A stretch of DNA of 64,000 bases from Mugil cephalus (Eukaryota; Chordata; Actinopteri; Mugiliformes; Mugilidae), in assembly GCF_022458985.1 (NCBI RefSeq), contig NC_061783.1, forward strand, positions 1,332,413-1,396,412, given 5' to 3'. Each line of letters begins with the position of its first letter. Within the stretch, counting starts at the first letter, position 1. Positions 1-13,330 of the stretch are shown here, one piece after another. The position numbers and the translations under genes were made by a program. The notes below the pieces were generated by a model. The model saw only the letters and a program-made list of their open reading frames with translations, was not told where the DNA came from and did no database searches.

Positions 1-1014
1 GTGTTTAGTGTGTTTAGTGAGTGGGATGGAAGGATGGTTGTCTGAATGGATCAATGGCTCAAGTTTACAATTCCAACTATCGCTGGAGAGGAGCTGTAAA
101 ACCTGCAGTTTACTTTACTTTACTTACAAACCCCTTGGCTTGAAAGATTAGCTAAAGCGGAAGTACTGCAAACTGCAGTTCCTCAAATGGCCACTTGATA
201 CTGGCTCCAAAAGTATGTCAGTAGTAGTGGAAAACCATGTTAGATACCAAACTTTTACAGCAGGCAGCCAGCATGTTTACATGCTGGTACAAAAATGGTT
301 TTCTATTCTCTACTACTGTATCGAGGGTGAATTTTTAAGCATACTTTGGTGTGCGGCTATTTTATAGCAGGATCTATTCCAGGCAGTTGATGGATGGAGT
401 CAGGCCACTACCAAGATGGCAAGAGCTGGAGCCACCACACTTCAAAACTGGTCTTCAGGAATCCTATCCAAGGTGTCACTGGGGGTGTGTCCGACTTTGT
501 ACTTCGCTTTGCATTGACCTGTCAGATGTCAACTAGACTCATCTCATTTTTCTTGCCAGCAGATGGCTTCAGGTCAGCCTGAAATTGCAGTCCACACCTA
601 AGACTGTTTCTCTTAAAGGTCTGTAGGTGTTCTTTGCCTGAATAATGATAGATTTGCATCGATGCTTTGCACTTCTGATTGTCCTCAGGGTTTCTATGGC
701 GATGGCAGAGCCTTGCCACAAGATGGGGGTGGAGGGCCAACGTTGGCTGATTTTTATCAACGTGAGGTCCTAACTGTGAAGACCCATTCCAAGGCTAATA
801 GATATGATCAAGGTCATGTACAGTAGGATTTTCATCTTTTCATCTGCTTCTAATCTACTTTTTCAAGCAAATATCCTTCAACTTCCTGTCAGACACACGC
901 ACTAGTTATACATACAGAAACATTTATAAAGGTATATTCCCTGATCCTGTCTTAAGACATTAGGGATGGTCACCCTGACAACAGCATTCCTCTACACAAA
1001 TAGTCTTTAATGTA

Positions 1015-1051
<37 letters not shown>

Positions 1052-3145
1052 TCTGCTCTCCTTTGAGTTCCTCACAACTGTCAAAACCTAAAATCTCCCT
1101 CGACTGTGACACATGCTTTGATCACCCTCCTATTTAAATGTATCTAGGGCATGTTTGGCGTGATCATTTGCTGCTCGCTGGTGAAGACAGGTTACAGAGC
1201 ATCCAGCGGAGACACACACACTAAGTGCACTCTCTTAGCCCTATGACAGATGAGATAGCGAGCTCAGAGTACTCTAGCAGCACAAATGTACTGGGTGTGG
1301 TTCTGCTGGGGCTGCATTATGAGGCACCACGTCTTTCTGAGCAATTTATTGAAGATCATTTTACATTCTGAAAGAAGAATCTTTGGTGTCACATGTGCAC
1401 ATTTCTTTCTTTTTCGCTCATTAAGATTTGCTTTTACACATTCTATGAGCATTCATTATTTTGGAAATTCCCAGCAAGCCCCTTGCACTTTAGATTCAAA
1501 TGGATTCCTCTTCGAGAAAAGCGAGGGATTGTAAATTCTTTACCAGCAGCTCTTCCCTTCCACACTACACACCCCCTCCACCCACAGTCAGTAAATCTGC
1601 TTTTTATTGGAGGCTTTTTATCTTCCAGCAGTTCTCCACACACCAGAGGAGTAGGGCACGGTGGGGGTGGGAGAGGAACACGGAGACCATGATGAGGAGT
1701 ATGTGGTTTCATTTTCTTGCTCCTGATCATCTCTCTTCCTTCCTCTTCCTCCATTTTGTTCTTGCGAGGAATCTCAGTTTCACTTGCGGATGGTGTCATC
1801 TATCTGCTTCCATGCAGTATGTCTCTCCCTGACGTCGACCTGGATCACTGCTATTGATCCACTACCTCTGGGATTGGTGTCACCGCCAGTTAGTGACGCT
1901 GAACGACATGGCATCTTCACTGTGGGACATACCCTGCCAAATGATCCCTTTTTAACTGTGTTAGATGGTGATGGAAGGAGACAGAAGATGATGAATGAAA
2001 AAGGGTTACAGTAAAGATTGGAAGTTTGGTAGCCCTTTTTCTGTAATCCCTTCATCTGCTTCCTAGAGCATTTGACAGAAATCTTTAGTGCCCTTTTTAA
2101 CATAAGAGATGTTTCATCTCTAGAATTCCCCATCATCTTTCCATCTTTAACTCACACTAAAGTCTCAGTATCTGCATTTTCTCAAAGCATAGCTAGAATA
2201 TTCTCTTCTCAAAATAAGCTTGGATCTGTCTGATCAACTGCCTGAAATAGATCCTGCTCTTTCTAGTTTTTATCTGTGCATGTGTGCAGCCACATCTGTA
2301 TGTACGTGTGCACCTTTCAGCATTTCAAAAGGTCTCAGACAGAAGAGCTGCCAAGTCTCTCGTCTCGCCTCTACCTCAGTGTTTACTCCTTATTTTTGCT
2401 ACTTATTTCTGAGCATAAACACCGCTGATGCGCTGCTGTCTTCCCAGCAGCGTCTTCTTGTGTATGTGTGTGCGCGTGACTGTGACAGACAAATTTGTGG
2501 TTTACATCACAATGTTGTGTTGACAGGATCTGTCAGCTGTGCTTGTAGTGGTTTGCAATAAAGACAACTGATCACGGCTCACGACAAGAGAAAACAGAGG
2601 TGCTTCTGGCCTCGAGCGAAAGGGAATCATTTGATGGTCTGTGTGATGGAGATGAGTGTTTGTGTTTTCATTCCTCTCTGACACTGAAAAGGCTCAATTG
2701 AGTGAGCGCTCAGCTTGGGAGCACAGCAATCGCACAGAGGCAGAGAGTGGGAGGGGCACTCGCACACGCGCACACACTCTCACACTCATACACATACATG
2801 CGTACACACACTCGAGCTTGTCAGTAGCTGGATGTTGCTTGAATGTACATGACTAGCAGCGTGTCAGCTCCGTTACCAGGACTGATTGGAGATCTTTTTT
2901 TGTTTGCTTGCTGGATCTGCATCTATGATAGTGTCAGAGCTGGTGTTTGTCTTTCAGGAATGGTGTCAGTGGGTCTTTAGCACAGATTCTCCATAGTGTG
3001 GTGTTTGTGTGTCAGCAGGAGTTATTCGACCACGGGAACTCAGCAGTGCATTATTCACTTGGGCAAGCTGGAGGGGGAGCAGGATGTGATGTTAAAGGAT
3101 GATGCGGTGATAGACCCTATTTAGGGTCTTCAGGACTGCCCCGAT
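1..3145. other. Non-coding 5' flank of nhsl3
   Basis: No convincing coding exon is seen. Short open frames on both strands lack family similarity and credible splice sites. It contains a (CA)n microsatellite at 1016-1048 and a CA-rich stretch near 2760-2812. The last few hundred bases before 3146 could be promoter and 5' UTR of the first nhsl3 exon, but I see no clear TATA box or dense GC boxes, so that is inference from position only. Confidence 0.5.
1016..1048. repeat. (CA)n microsatellite
   Basis: About 16 uninterrupted AC dinucleotide units. Simple repeat, likely length-polymorphic. Confidence 0.95.
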
Positions 3146-3287
3146 ATGGGGAACAGCATCCAGAAGAAGAAGAAGAAGGTCCAGACAGAAAAAAACTTGT
3201 CTCCACCTACTAAGCTGAGCTCAAGTCCCATTCAGGAAAAAACTAACAACTTCTGGCAGTTTGGACGACAAGACAAAGTGAAAACAG
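3146..3287 (+). CDS. nhsl3: nhsl3 candidate alternative first coding exon (MGNS form)
   Basis: An ATG at 3146 opens a frame beginning MGNSIQKKKKK and running 47 codons plus one base into a good donor (AAAACAG followed by GTAAGA at 3288). The exon leaves phase 1, the same phase as the second first exon at 19889-19946, so either could splice to exon 2 at 22470 and give an in-frame protein; with this exon the product would be 1458 residues. The start looks like an N-myristoylation signal (Gly2) followed by five lysines, the usual layout of a membrane anchor, though position 6 is Gln rather than the preferred Ser/Thr. I do not recall the same peptide in other NHS-family proteins, so assignment to nhsl3 rests on strand, phase and position. 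It could be a chance open frame. Confidence 0.5.
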
Positions 3288-4229
3288 GTAAGAGGATGGC
3301 TGGCCATAAGTGATACATGATCTATATTAATATCCTTCAACGAATATATTCACAAATAAGTTAATTCTTAAATTTGACTTTGAAATGTGAGGAGTTCCAG
3401 AAGAGATGAGGCTGAACTGACTTATTGAGTTAGACTGCGTGTTATGCTTGTGTGTGTATTCATGTGAATCAGTTCCTATCGTAAGCCTTTTAGGTGCAGG
3501 CTGACAGTATTCCCATGCTGACTTCACCTTAGTCAGCTTCAAGGCTTCCTGCTTATTGCACACGGGTGCAGAAGGGGGTTGCATGCTGGCAAAAGGTTTT
3601 TTACTTGTACTTTTGTTCCGGTGGATTCCTTCTCCTGCTGACACAGGACTAAGACAACACAGATTTTTTTTTTTTTTTTGTCTTTCTCTGTTGGGCAGAA
3701 AGTTTGGGACATTATTTCATGACTGTGAGCTGTAACTGCAGTGGAAAGTAGAATCTGTCCCACCCTGATAGTTGTCTCTGTTAAATGTACCCGAAGCAAC
3801 AGTAACCCTCGACAAACAGGTTCAACTACAGCTCACACTGACGTGCACAGAGATTGTCAGATAACGTCACTGAGGTTTAATAGAGTGCTTTTGCTTTTTG
3901 TTTTATGATTTCAGTCCTCAACCAAAACTACATTTATTTTTACATTTTCTCATCATGACTGGTAGTAATATGAGCCTGTCTCTCTTTTGTTGCCTCAGTA
4001 TTTGAGTTAAATATATTCTGGTTTCTGGATGGTTGGTTCACTAATACACAGGCATTAATGTCACATTTGAAACCAGTATAAAAGTCTAATTTTACACATG
4101 ATGTCTAATTTTAACATTACATTCTTGATTTCTATCCAAGAGACTTTTGTCAAATATATTGAGCACAATTTAAAGTTGGAGCCCATTTTAATAAAATGTG
4201 TTGATTTTTACGACAAGCATTTAGACTAA

Positions 4230-4345
4230 GACAAACTTTAATGATCCACAAGGGATATTACACAAAAGTAAAAAACACAAGAAAGATACAATAAAATAAG
4301 ATTAGATTAAAATAAAAGAATTATTATCTAGTCAAATAAAATAAA
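4230..4345 (-). repeat. Probable LINE 3'-end fragment, reversed
   Basis: The phrase ACTTTAATGATCCACAAGGG followed by an A-rich, AATAAAA-type stretch resembles the common fish retrotransposon end that reads 'tttattgatcc..aagg' in one direction. Only the end is preserved and no coding trace is visible. Identification is from memory of the family and is tentative. Confidence 0.35.
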
Positions 4346-7300
4346 CAGTGTAATCAAAAAAAAAATGTATAGAATTAGCATTATGAGTGAATTTACAAAA
4401 GTTGTTGTCAAAACAGTGTCCCAGGTGATGCGGTTGTTTGGCCAGTTGCATAGCAACAGTGGCATGGGTCGTGACACATTTTCTCTCTACTTTAATTTTT
4501 ATTTATTTTTTTTCAAAAATATGATTTGTGGTTAGTGACACGGTCGATACTGATGAGCAGGTTGGGTTATTGTAGACATGAACTACGACCAACACTGGCC
4601 AGAACCATAACAGCACCAACAAGACCTCGACTAACACTAATGAATTCCTAACAGACTTGCTGAAATTTCTGTCGCAGTGAAGCTTTTATATTAAAGTATG
4701 ATGTATATGTAATGAATGTATGTATAAGTTCAGCCTTCAGCACATCTTGTGTGACAGCAAGTGGTCCCAAATCCTACTTCTTTTGGCTGAAATAGTTGAG
4801 ACACATAAACCCTGTGTGTTAAAGTATGGCGTTTTGCCTCATCTGTCAGCAAAAACAAGAACATCTCTTATCTAAGCATCAAGATTGCATTTGTGTATTT
4901 CGCTGTACAAAACAGTGCGCGCATAGAGACACATTTCCTCTTGGGGTGGTCGTTGCAAGGCGTGCCTGATTGTCGTCCTCTGTTGTCCTGCATTCAACAC
5001 CTCATTCACAGGGAGTTTATTCAGAAACTTGGGGTGTGAATGCATTCCTGCATACCAGCGATTTCCTTACGCATGGGCACCCGTCCTGCACGCAAACACA
5101 CAATTTCCCAGTCCACATCAAAACTTTTGTAGCTGCTTTTTGCAACACAATAACCATAATGAAAAGGCAGGGCAAGATAGAAGGGATGCACTCTATTGCA
5201 TATTTTGGCACACATATTCATGTAGGTTGATGCAATACTAGGTAAGGGATTAGAGCCTCAGGATCAGACTTCTCTGATAACTCAGCGACTCCATGCTCCC
5301 GAAATATCCTCTTTGTGGTTCTGGGTGGGTTCCAAAATCGAGTCCTGCCTTATGTCCTTCATTACACCTGAAATTTTGTTTATGTCTGGAGTTTCACACT
5401 TCCCAGGGTGAGAATCTACTGTAGGTCACACATCGGCTACCTGGCTTTTTCTCTATTTTTGGCCAAGGTCATCTACGGGAGTGTTATGTTCCATGCTTCC
5501 CTCTAAGTAATTCAGAGCACATTTTAGTAAAGATTTCAGATTTTTATAGCAAATTGAATCCAGAGTTACGTGATTCAGACCTGGCATCCTTACAGACAAG
5601 TCATACAGAGGGTAATGTAACTACTTACCGTAACCAACAAGGACGCCCGTTCATCCGATGATGTGAGCCCTGCTGTACATGCAGGTGGTCAGGGGTTCAG
5701 AGGGAGACACAAATTCACTGTCACCCTTTCATTCTCGAGCACCTTTGAAGTTTTATAGTATCATGTGATGCAGCTGATGGGTCTCCAGATGTTTCATATT
5801 ACTTTCTCATAACTGTCCACTGTTCAGGGGGCGCCTTTCATCACATGATAATCTGACTCAGAATGTGCCTTCTCTAAAGATGAGTTGCAAATGACAATAT
5901 CCAATAAACAATAAATGTGGTTAAAAAATATTTGCGTGTGGATTAGTGGCTGGCAACCTTTAACCTTAAAGAACCGAGAAAGATCAAACAAAATTGTGGG
6001 CAATAAATAATTGAGAGGTAATGGAAAGTGAAAACTGATGATGGAATTAGGGTAGAAGAATTGAAAGGAGGTAACTCTAGTCTCAAGAATATAATGATCA
6101 CAGAGGGAAAGAAGAACCCGTTGTATCGCCTGTCTGTATAATTCGAGAACAAGGCTGCCAGGAGATTTCCCTGCCATTTTCATTACTGCTGTCTTAGGCA
6201 GAGTGTGCTATTTTTCATATTCCATTATCCTACTGTGCGAGGCTCGACTAAGCCTTTTGATTTCTGTAAGCGGGGCTAAGGCGCTCTCTTCTTGGTCCTC
6301 CTTTGAAGATCCCATTTAGTGTGCGCCACTGTCAAAGTCACGACTTCCCTGCAGAGAGCTTAGGCAACACAAAGGTAGATAATGAGAAGATGAATTTTCA
6401 CTCCATCTCATCATCCACCGCTGATCTATTCCGCTGATGTTTCTCTTGGTGCATGTTACATCTCTCCTCTGCTTTACATGCAGGTAACCAGTACCTGTAG
6501 ACACAGGTGCACCTCAGTGCTATACACTCAATTCCTTTAAGTGTCTTTTCTGTTCTCTTAGAAGCTGTTTCACAAAACAGAGGAGAGCATTCTTGAACTA
6601 ACCTTTCTTTCTTCTCCACCTACAACTAAGCCTAAAAACCGTTTCTTTCACCACTCATCTCCACCTTCCTATGACATTTTCTCAAGGGTATTAAACTGCC
6701 TGTTTGATTCTGAATTTTTTACTATTTGACATACTTTTTTTCACCTGTAAAATCACGTTGTAGCCAGTTTTACCAATTCATTGCCCAAGTGCTCTTTGGA
6801 GATAAAAGGCGACTATTTCCTTGTTCCTCTGTCCTGTCCTCTCATGCCCTTTACCAGAAGAAACTTTTGTTTTCTCGCCCTAAAGGAGCAGACGTTTTTA
6901 GCAACATACAATTGTGGTTAGTGGTCTATTCTGTCCCTGAGTGCAGCGTGGTCATTTGTAGCCACTGGATGGCATTTCCAGAATACTTTCAAGTGAGGAT
7001 AATCTGTTAAAACAGAGTCTAACAGGAGTTTCATGCATGCAGAGAGTGAGTGAATGCAAAGTAACTATATGCCGCTTGCTGGGATGACCCAAATTTAAAT
7101 TTTGTCATTTTAGCCCTCGCTGTGAGCAGTTGGAGTCCTTACATCTATTCATACATTCATGTTCCTTTATTAAAGCTGCACAAGGAATGTTTAATTAAGG
7201 CTACAGTAGTCAAAAACATGTACACACACAATGGATCAAATGGCTTGTGTAACATAAAATGGGTCACATGCAGTGACCAAACACATGGAGCATTTTCCAT

Positions 7301-8452
7301 TGACACTGCAGTTCTCCCTTTAGGAAGCCTTTTAGCATATTCTATAATTTTATAACCAGCAAAATCTTGCATCTTTTTTTTTTTTTAAAAATATTTATTT
7401 ATTTATTTTTAAGAAAGGACTATTTCTACTGAATGTGTAAATAGGCAACTGTTTTTTTTTTCATGTTTGTGGGTTGTCTGACTTGTCTCTAGACTGTACC
7501 ATTTTCGCATTTTTGAGGAAATTAAATTTGGCATTTTTATCTCATTTAGATTCAAGGATGAAATTATTAGAAATTGGTGGTCAAAGGTAACTGTGACCTC
7601 ACAAACCACATTTTTGGGCTAGTGATAACATCTGTTCACCATAAATGCGCTAAATACATCTATTATTGCTGGAGTTAAAATGTCCTGTGGTTTCAGTGTC
7701 TGGTAGTGATCTCTGTGTCTCCAGTAAAGAAGGACATAGTGATTCATCTGTAATGGGGCTCAGTCCATCGGCTTCCTGCACTTCCACCTAAATTCAATTA
7801 AAGCATCAGACTATAGCATTAAACAGCACGTACACAAACAACATGCTGACCCGGCCGTGACCTCACGAGGCAAAGGTCCATCTAGCTTCACTTTCATGCA
7901 CCATTGCTTGCAACCTGTAATTTAAATCTTGGGACGGTCTCAGCTAATCTTGTCCTGTCAACTGATGGACAAGAAAACGAAATCAAACCTCGCTGAAACC
8001 AAGTCAATTTTCAATCAAAGGAGCCTTAAATAGTCATCTCAAAGTGTTCCTTTAGCTGCTAATGCAGATGAAATGTATCTAGTTCGAATGCCACTATAAT
8101 TATTTTTCAATGTACTAGTGATAGAGAACTAAGCTGAACTTTGATTTTGCTTTAATATTTAATAAATAACTTCACTGCGGTCAAGGAAGAACTAGTGTCT
8201 AAAGTTAAAAGGATTGACAAAATTGTAATAGTTTGAAAAATACTTTCAGGAACTATCATGATCACGATTCATACTTGTTGACAGCTTTTTGCTTAAACAC
8301 TTTTTTCCATGTTTAGAGCAACAACTAGTTCTCAATTGATCACTCACCTTAAGATCATAATATAATATATTAATACTTTGTATAAGTGTGGTAAAAAGGC
8401 TGCTTCATTTTTGTCTGAAGTGTTGTAGTGAATACCTATATATGGAAAGCAT

Positions 8453-8538
8453 TTCAACTCAAATTAAACATACATAAAGGGAATCAAACCCAAATTTCAA
8501 CTCAAATTAAACATACATAAAGGGAATCAAACCCAAAT
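8453..8538. repeat. Exact 43-bp tandem duplication
   Basis: The unit starting TTCAACTCAAATTAAACATA at 8453 is repeated without mismatch at 8496, giving two head-to-tail copies. No coding potential. The identity of the copies implies a recent slippage or local duplication, or an assembly duplication. Confidence 0.95.
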
Positions 8539-10024
8539 ACAAGACGATTTGGGTACCTTACCAGCCAAATACGAGCTATCTTTAACCTCAGCCACTGGAG
8601 CTGTGTCATTTCACTGGTGTTAGGAGACCTTGGAGGCGAAGATGTTACACTGGGGAGCAGAGTATCGTGCCAAGCACATGGTGTGGAGCCAGTGCCAGCC
8701 TCAGCCTCTTTTGTACTTGGTCATTTGGCAGCAGGTTTACTCAAACACGCTGCCGTCTTTTCACGTGTATTTACAAGTGTTTTCAGACAGCCAAAACGGG
8801 AGCTCAGTTCGTTGACCCCACATGCAGGATTTCACGGAGGAAGAGTGAGGAGTGAGAGTGTGTTTGTGAGATATTAATGGAGGCTCACATTTGGCAGAAT
8901 GAGTTGTTGTTCTCTGTGAGCACAAGTCACTTGCACAAGTTAAGACACTATGCTCTTTCTCTGCATCTCCGTCTGTGTCACATACACACATTGTTACTCT
9001 TACGTTGCTCATGAGAAAATGCGTTCACTGGCCATACATTTAGGCGTGTTTGGTACACGTGCATTTTGCTTTGGAAACAGGCTGCATCTGTTTGGGCCTA
9101 ATGTGTTCTGTGTGATTCAGATGACACGCGGTCAAATGAATCTCTTCACTTACACCTCACAGCTCAAACACAGGACGTCAGCAGATGGGTCTTTTTTTAT
9201 TCTAAACTGCTCCTTATTTCTCAGCGGCACACATAGTGAGAATATTGATGATGACTCTATCCATTGCGTCAGTCATTGACCTGATTAATAATGAAAATGT
9301 CTCACTATTGCGTAGATTCCATTTTATATATTCTCTTTCTTTTTTTTCTTTTGAAAAAAAAAGCTTCTATATTCCTATTGATTCCACACACAATTTTATG
9401 TACTGAAGGTCCATGTACAGAAAAGAACAATGCGCATGAGTGTATTAAATGGTACAAATGACATTTTCTTTCAAGTCAAATGCAGACTCACATTTTGATT
9501 CATTAATCAGACAAACCAGACTGTGACATTCGGATTTTGTGTCATTACTGCAGTTGAGAGAAGACTGGGGAGGTGGGGAGTTTGAACAGCTGCTAAATGT
9601 GACTCAAATGGATGTCTTTATCTCCGCAGACGATTTATGCTGACAATTCCAACCCTGGGGATGTTTATCTGTGAAAGTGAATGCATTATCTTGTGCCTTG
9701 TTGTCCAGTGAGCCAGTTGAAGTCTCCTTCTAATCAGGAGCAAAACGACCGGGATGGATAAGTAAATCCATGAAACCACTGCAGGGCAAACTAAAGTTTT
9801 TTTTTTTGTTTTTTTTTATGTAAAACAGGCAAGAGTCACATTGACAAACTTGCATGAAGCAAATCTGTTTCTACACTCTGACTTGGTTCCTGATTTTCAC
9901 GGACAGCATCTAAAGGAAGAGCTGAGGATAGAATGTGTCCAGTTTGTTGACATCAGGACAGTCCCTCTGCTGGCTTCATCAGGGTGTGACTATCAGCATG
10001 CACTAGGATGCTTTTCAGCTGACT

Positions 10025-10263
10025 GAGAAGCTGTGGAGGAGAGGATCAGTGTCTTCAAATCTGAGGCTGTTATAGATTGCTTACTGCAGGTGGGAAGAGG
10101 GTTTCAGGACTAAGTGAAAGTGTTCAAGAATCTTGAGATCTCATCTATGAGTAAGAGTAGACAAGAGATTCTAGATGCCTCTTTGGTGGTGCAGATGTTC
10201 TGTCATGGTGGAGCTGAGGTGCCATACAAAACACTTACCAGCTGATCTATGTTCCTCTCCCAA
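10025..10263 (+). mobile_element. Degenerate LINE reverse-transcriptase fragment
   Basis: The order of phrases (a 'gctgtggaggag' start, 'tcttcaaatctgaggc', 'ggtgggaag', 'ttcaagaatcttgagatctc..atgagtaag', 'gagatt', 'ggtggtgcagatg', ending 'ctgatctatgttcc') follows the well-known C-terminal coding part of an abundant fish non-LTR retrotransposon, where the protein reads roughly EEFKYLG..F.SEG..EREID..IG and later SIY..IYVP. Stops and indels break the frame. Dead fragment. Confidence 0.6.
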
Positions 10264-10450
10264 CCTGTGGCTCAGTAGGTAGAGCAGCTTGTATGTGAGG
10301 GTTAGGGTTCATTGATCCCAGTGTTTGGCAGTGCTCTGTGGATGTGTGTGTGTACTTATGTGAATGAACAGGTAGATGTGTCATTGTGACTGTAAAACAT
10401 TTTGAGCACCAATAGGTAGAAAAGCGCTATATAAATACAAGACCATAACC
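10264..10450 (+). mobile_element. tRNA-derived SINE
   Basis: A Pol III A-box-like stretch (GTGGCTCAGTAGGTAGAGCA) and a B-box-like stretch (GGTTCATTGATCC) lie about 30 bp apart. They are followed by a body and a tail containing AAAAGCGCTATATAAATACA, the 3' signature shared by many teleost SINEs and their partner LINEs. The SINE follows directly on the LINE fragment, so the two may be a nested or chance pair. Confidence 0.75.
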
Positions 10451-12777
10451 ATTACTCTGTACATTGACTAAAAGATCAAGATTGAGAGTACAGGCTGAAA
10501 TGATTTTTATTTTTAGGGTCTGTAGACTCAGAGACAGAGTGAAGAGCTCAAAACAGAACAATACAAGGGCTCAGAGCAGAATGGCTGTTCCAGCGTATTG
10601 AACGGATCCAGCCAACGTTGCCAGATGTATAATAATTATTGTATTTATACAATAATATCAGTCTATAAGAGGGATAATTTAAGAGAATGATCATTCAACC
10701 CCTTCACTACATGGCTATTAGCACACACAAACCATGCTATCTACTTAAAGGTAAAACTGCATTATAAACTATAGTATGTGGTCTGGGGTAATGTTTTACC
10801 TAGTAGGTGGTCCTGATTAACGTCAAATCAGGTATGTACGATAATGTTCCTGAAAATATGGTAATTTTAAGCTTCTGGTACAATAATTTATCATTTCCCG
10901 TCTGACAACACTGGATCCAGCTGGTTCAGGAATCAGACCAGAGGAAGTATTCTGGATTTGTCAAGCCTCTGTGACTTGATTCCAGATAAGCTTCAGCTGG
11001 TAATGTCATGGTGGTTTCCTTGGAAGATGAGGGTTAGCTTAGCTAACAGACATGAGAGTATTATCAAGCGTATAATGGACCTTTGAGTAAAACCTTCACC
11101 AAACAAAACTGTGGTTGCATTAGCAAGAACTTTCTATCGATATTTAAGCGGAGACTGCCCTGTGGTTTCCACAGGTCAGACCGTCCAAAGGAGGAATCAG
11201 GCTTGAGGGTGACAGGCCTGTCCTGTCCTGCTCAGAAGCTGGAGGTCTCTCATTAAGTCATCCATCACACTCAATGAGACTATACACCATAAGGGCAGAA
11301 CTTTTCTTCACAACCTTTTGTCTCTGTGGGACGTGTCATCAGTCTGAACGGCAACAATTCAACTATTACTGAACATTCAATTTTTAAGTTATATTTTGCA
11401 AAGTGAATGCATTATATCAGTTTATTACACTGATAATACTTTACTTACTTCTACAAGTGAATCCAGCGAGGAGATTTTCCGAGGTTTTTACTTCCACAGT
11501 TGGGTTTTTGTTTGACTCTGTGACTCTGCAGCAATTATTTGCAGTGTGTTATACACTGTCCTCATCCATCTTCTCTCAGTGTGGTTTTGTCTGGAGACCT
11601 TAGCGTCATTCTATACCCTCTAATTTTCAAGGGTCACCAAGAGGACTCCTGTTCTGACTCCCATGCACCAAATTGCAACATACAGATTTGTTATCTTGTT
11701 CTGAGTCTGCAGATGAATGTGGTGAATTATGAGTCAACTGTGTTTCTGCTGTGAGGCATCCATGAGGCATCCATATTGGTGTCTGTGTTGACAGAGCTTT
11801 CAGTTTGGCTCACAAAAAGCTTTTAAGTTGGAGTGACATGCAGGAAAAGAGCTCATACTCAGTTAGTAAAAATACCCACAATCCCCTTATCAGGCTGGGA
11901 GAGAGAGAGAACAGCAGGTGGAGAGCGAGGGAGGGATAATTACAAAAAGAGTGACAGTTACTATTTTTGCACGCCGTGGGTGCTGCAGCAGCTAAGTTTA
12001 GCTCTGTGATGTTGTTCCCTCCCCGAGGGTCTTGAGGTCCAATCAGTCACCTTACCTCATGTTTATAGCATGCTTCATGTAAGGATTAAGAACAACAGCA
12101 AATAGAGGATTTATCCCTGCTTGGTAAATTATCAGAAACACCAGGGAAAGGTTAAGAAGATACACAGGCTTTTCTGAGTCATCAAGGAAGCATGCTTGTT
12201 GATTTAGCTCTGTTTGACTGGAGTGAAAATTAAAATTTGATTTATGAATTTGTATTGGCATCAACCGACATCTCATTTTTTTATCATTATATTTACTGAT
12301 ACCAGTGCTGGTAGGTAAGCCCTAGTTGGTGAAGTGTATTGTGCAATGGCTGCTCACTGGTTACATTTACAGGGACAGTATTTCTTCAACCTGATTTGAA
12401 GTCTGAAGTTCTGATTAAAGATTCCTGTTTAACTGTTTATGTGACACTGGATAAAGTTTCTGTGTCAAAGTTTGCATTAATGTAAATGATTTTTAATGGA
12501 GTATTACCAGTAATTGGAGAACTTATGACCTTATGTTCAGTAATGCTGTAGAAAGCAAGCAAAGTGTAATCTGCACTGTAGAAGCAGAAGAGGAAAGCAA
12601 GCAGAGAAAAATACATATATAACATAACATACATAAAGTTATGGGTCTTGTGATCGGCTTCAAAGCTCTGCCAAATGGTTTCTTGACAAGAACTAAGTTA
12701 TCTACATTTACTCTCAATGTGAACTGAGTTTTTAACTGAGCATGGAGCTAACTGAGCAGCTGAGATGTTGATACATG

Positions 12778-13330
12778 CAGTGATGTCGGTAACTTTTATC
12801 TGACCACTTTTTTTCAGTAACCAGTAATCTAATGTGTTACTATTTCCAAACCAGTAATTAGTTACTTACTGAAAATGGGGAAAATACTAACACACAGTGA
12901 CTTGGATAAGTAACTCGTCCCTATTTTCCTGAGTAAAAATGTTACATTACTTTCTTCTACATCTATATATACAAATGTATATAAATATATTGATATATTT
13001 TTGTTTTCTTCTTGTCTCGGCGAGTGACTTCACATATGCGACAAGTCACATTTGCAGCATGAGGACAACCAAGCAGCGACACACACATTAACAACAATGG
13101 AGGGAGGAGAGAGATGTGCGTTTTCTAAATGAAAATACGCCACTATTTTGAGTTTGTTTTCTGCTAAAGACAACAATATTAAGGTTCACTGTATACTCTG
13201 TGCTGGTGACAAATCTGGCTTCAAAAACACATCGAATTTAAAGCAAGATTTGGAGTCGCAGCACAACGCGGTCGAGCTAAAAGAACAAGTAAATATAAAT
13301 ATAACACAAGAAGCCATTTTTCCACCTTTA
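12778..13330 (+). mobile_element. hAT transposon 5' remnant with BED zinc-finger coding trace
   Basis: The left end starts CAGTGATGTCGGTAACTTTT and continues with repeated 'agtaac/gttac' motifs, as in the common fish hAT family that begins with 'cagtg..cggtaacg..gttac'. Downstream, 13180-13265 encodes VHCILCAGDKSGFKNTSNLK...ESQH, that is C-x2-C then a distal His, which resembles a BED-type zinc finger at the N terminus of hAT transposases. The frame is lost after about 70 codons and no catalytic domain follows. A truncated, inactive copy. Confidence 0.6.

Noticed and set aside
1443..1832. Overlapping open frames on both strands near 1.4-1.8 kb
   Set aside because: Opposite-strand shadows of each other with no domains; treated as non-coding flank.
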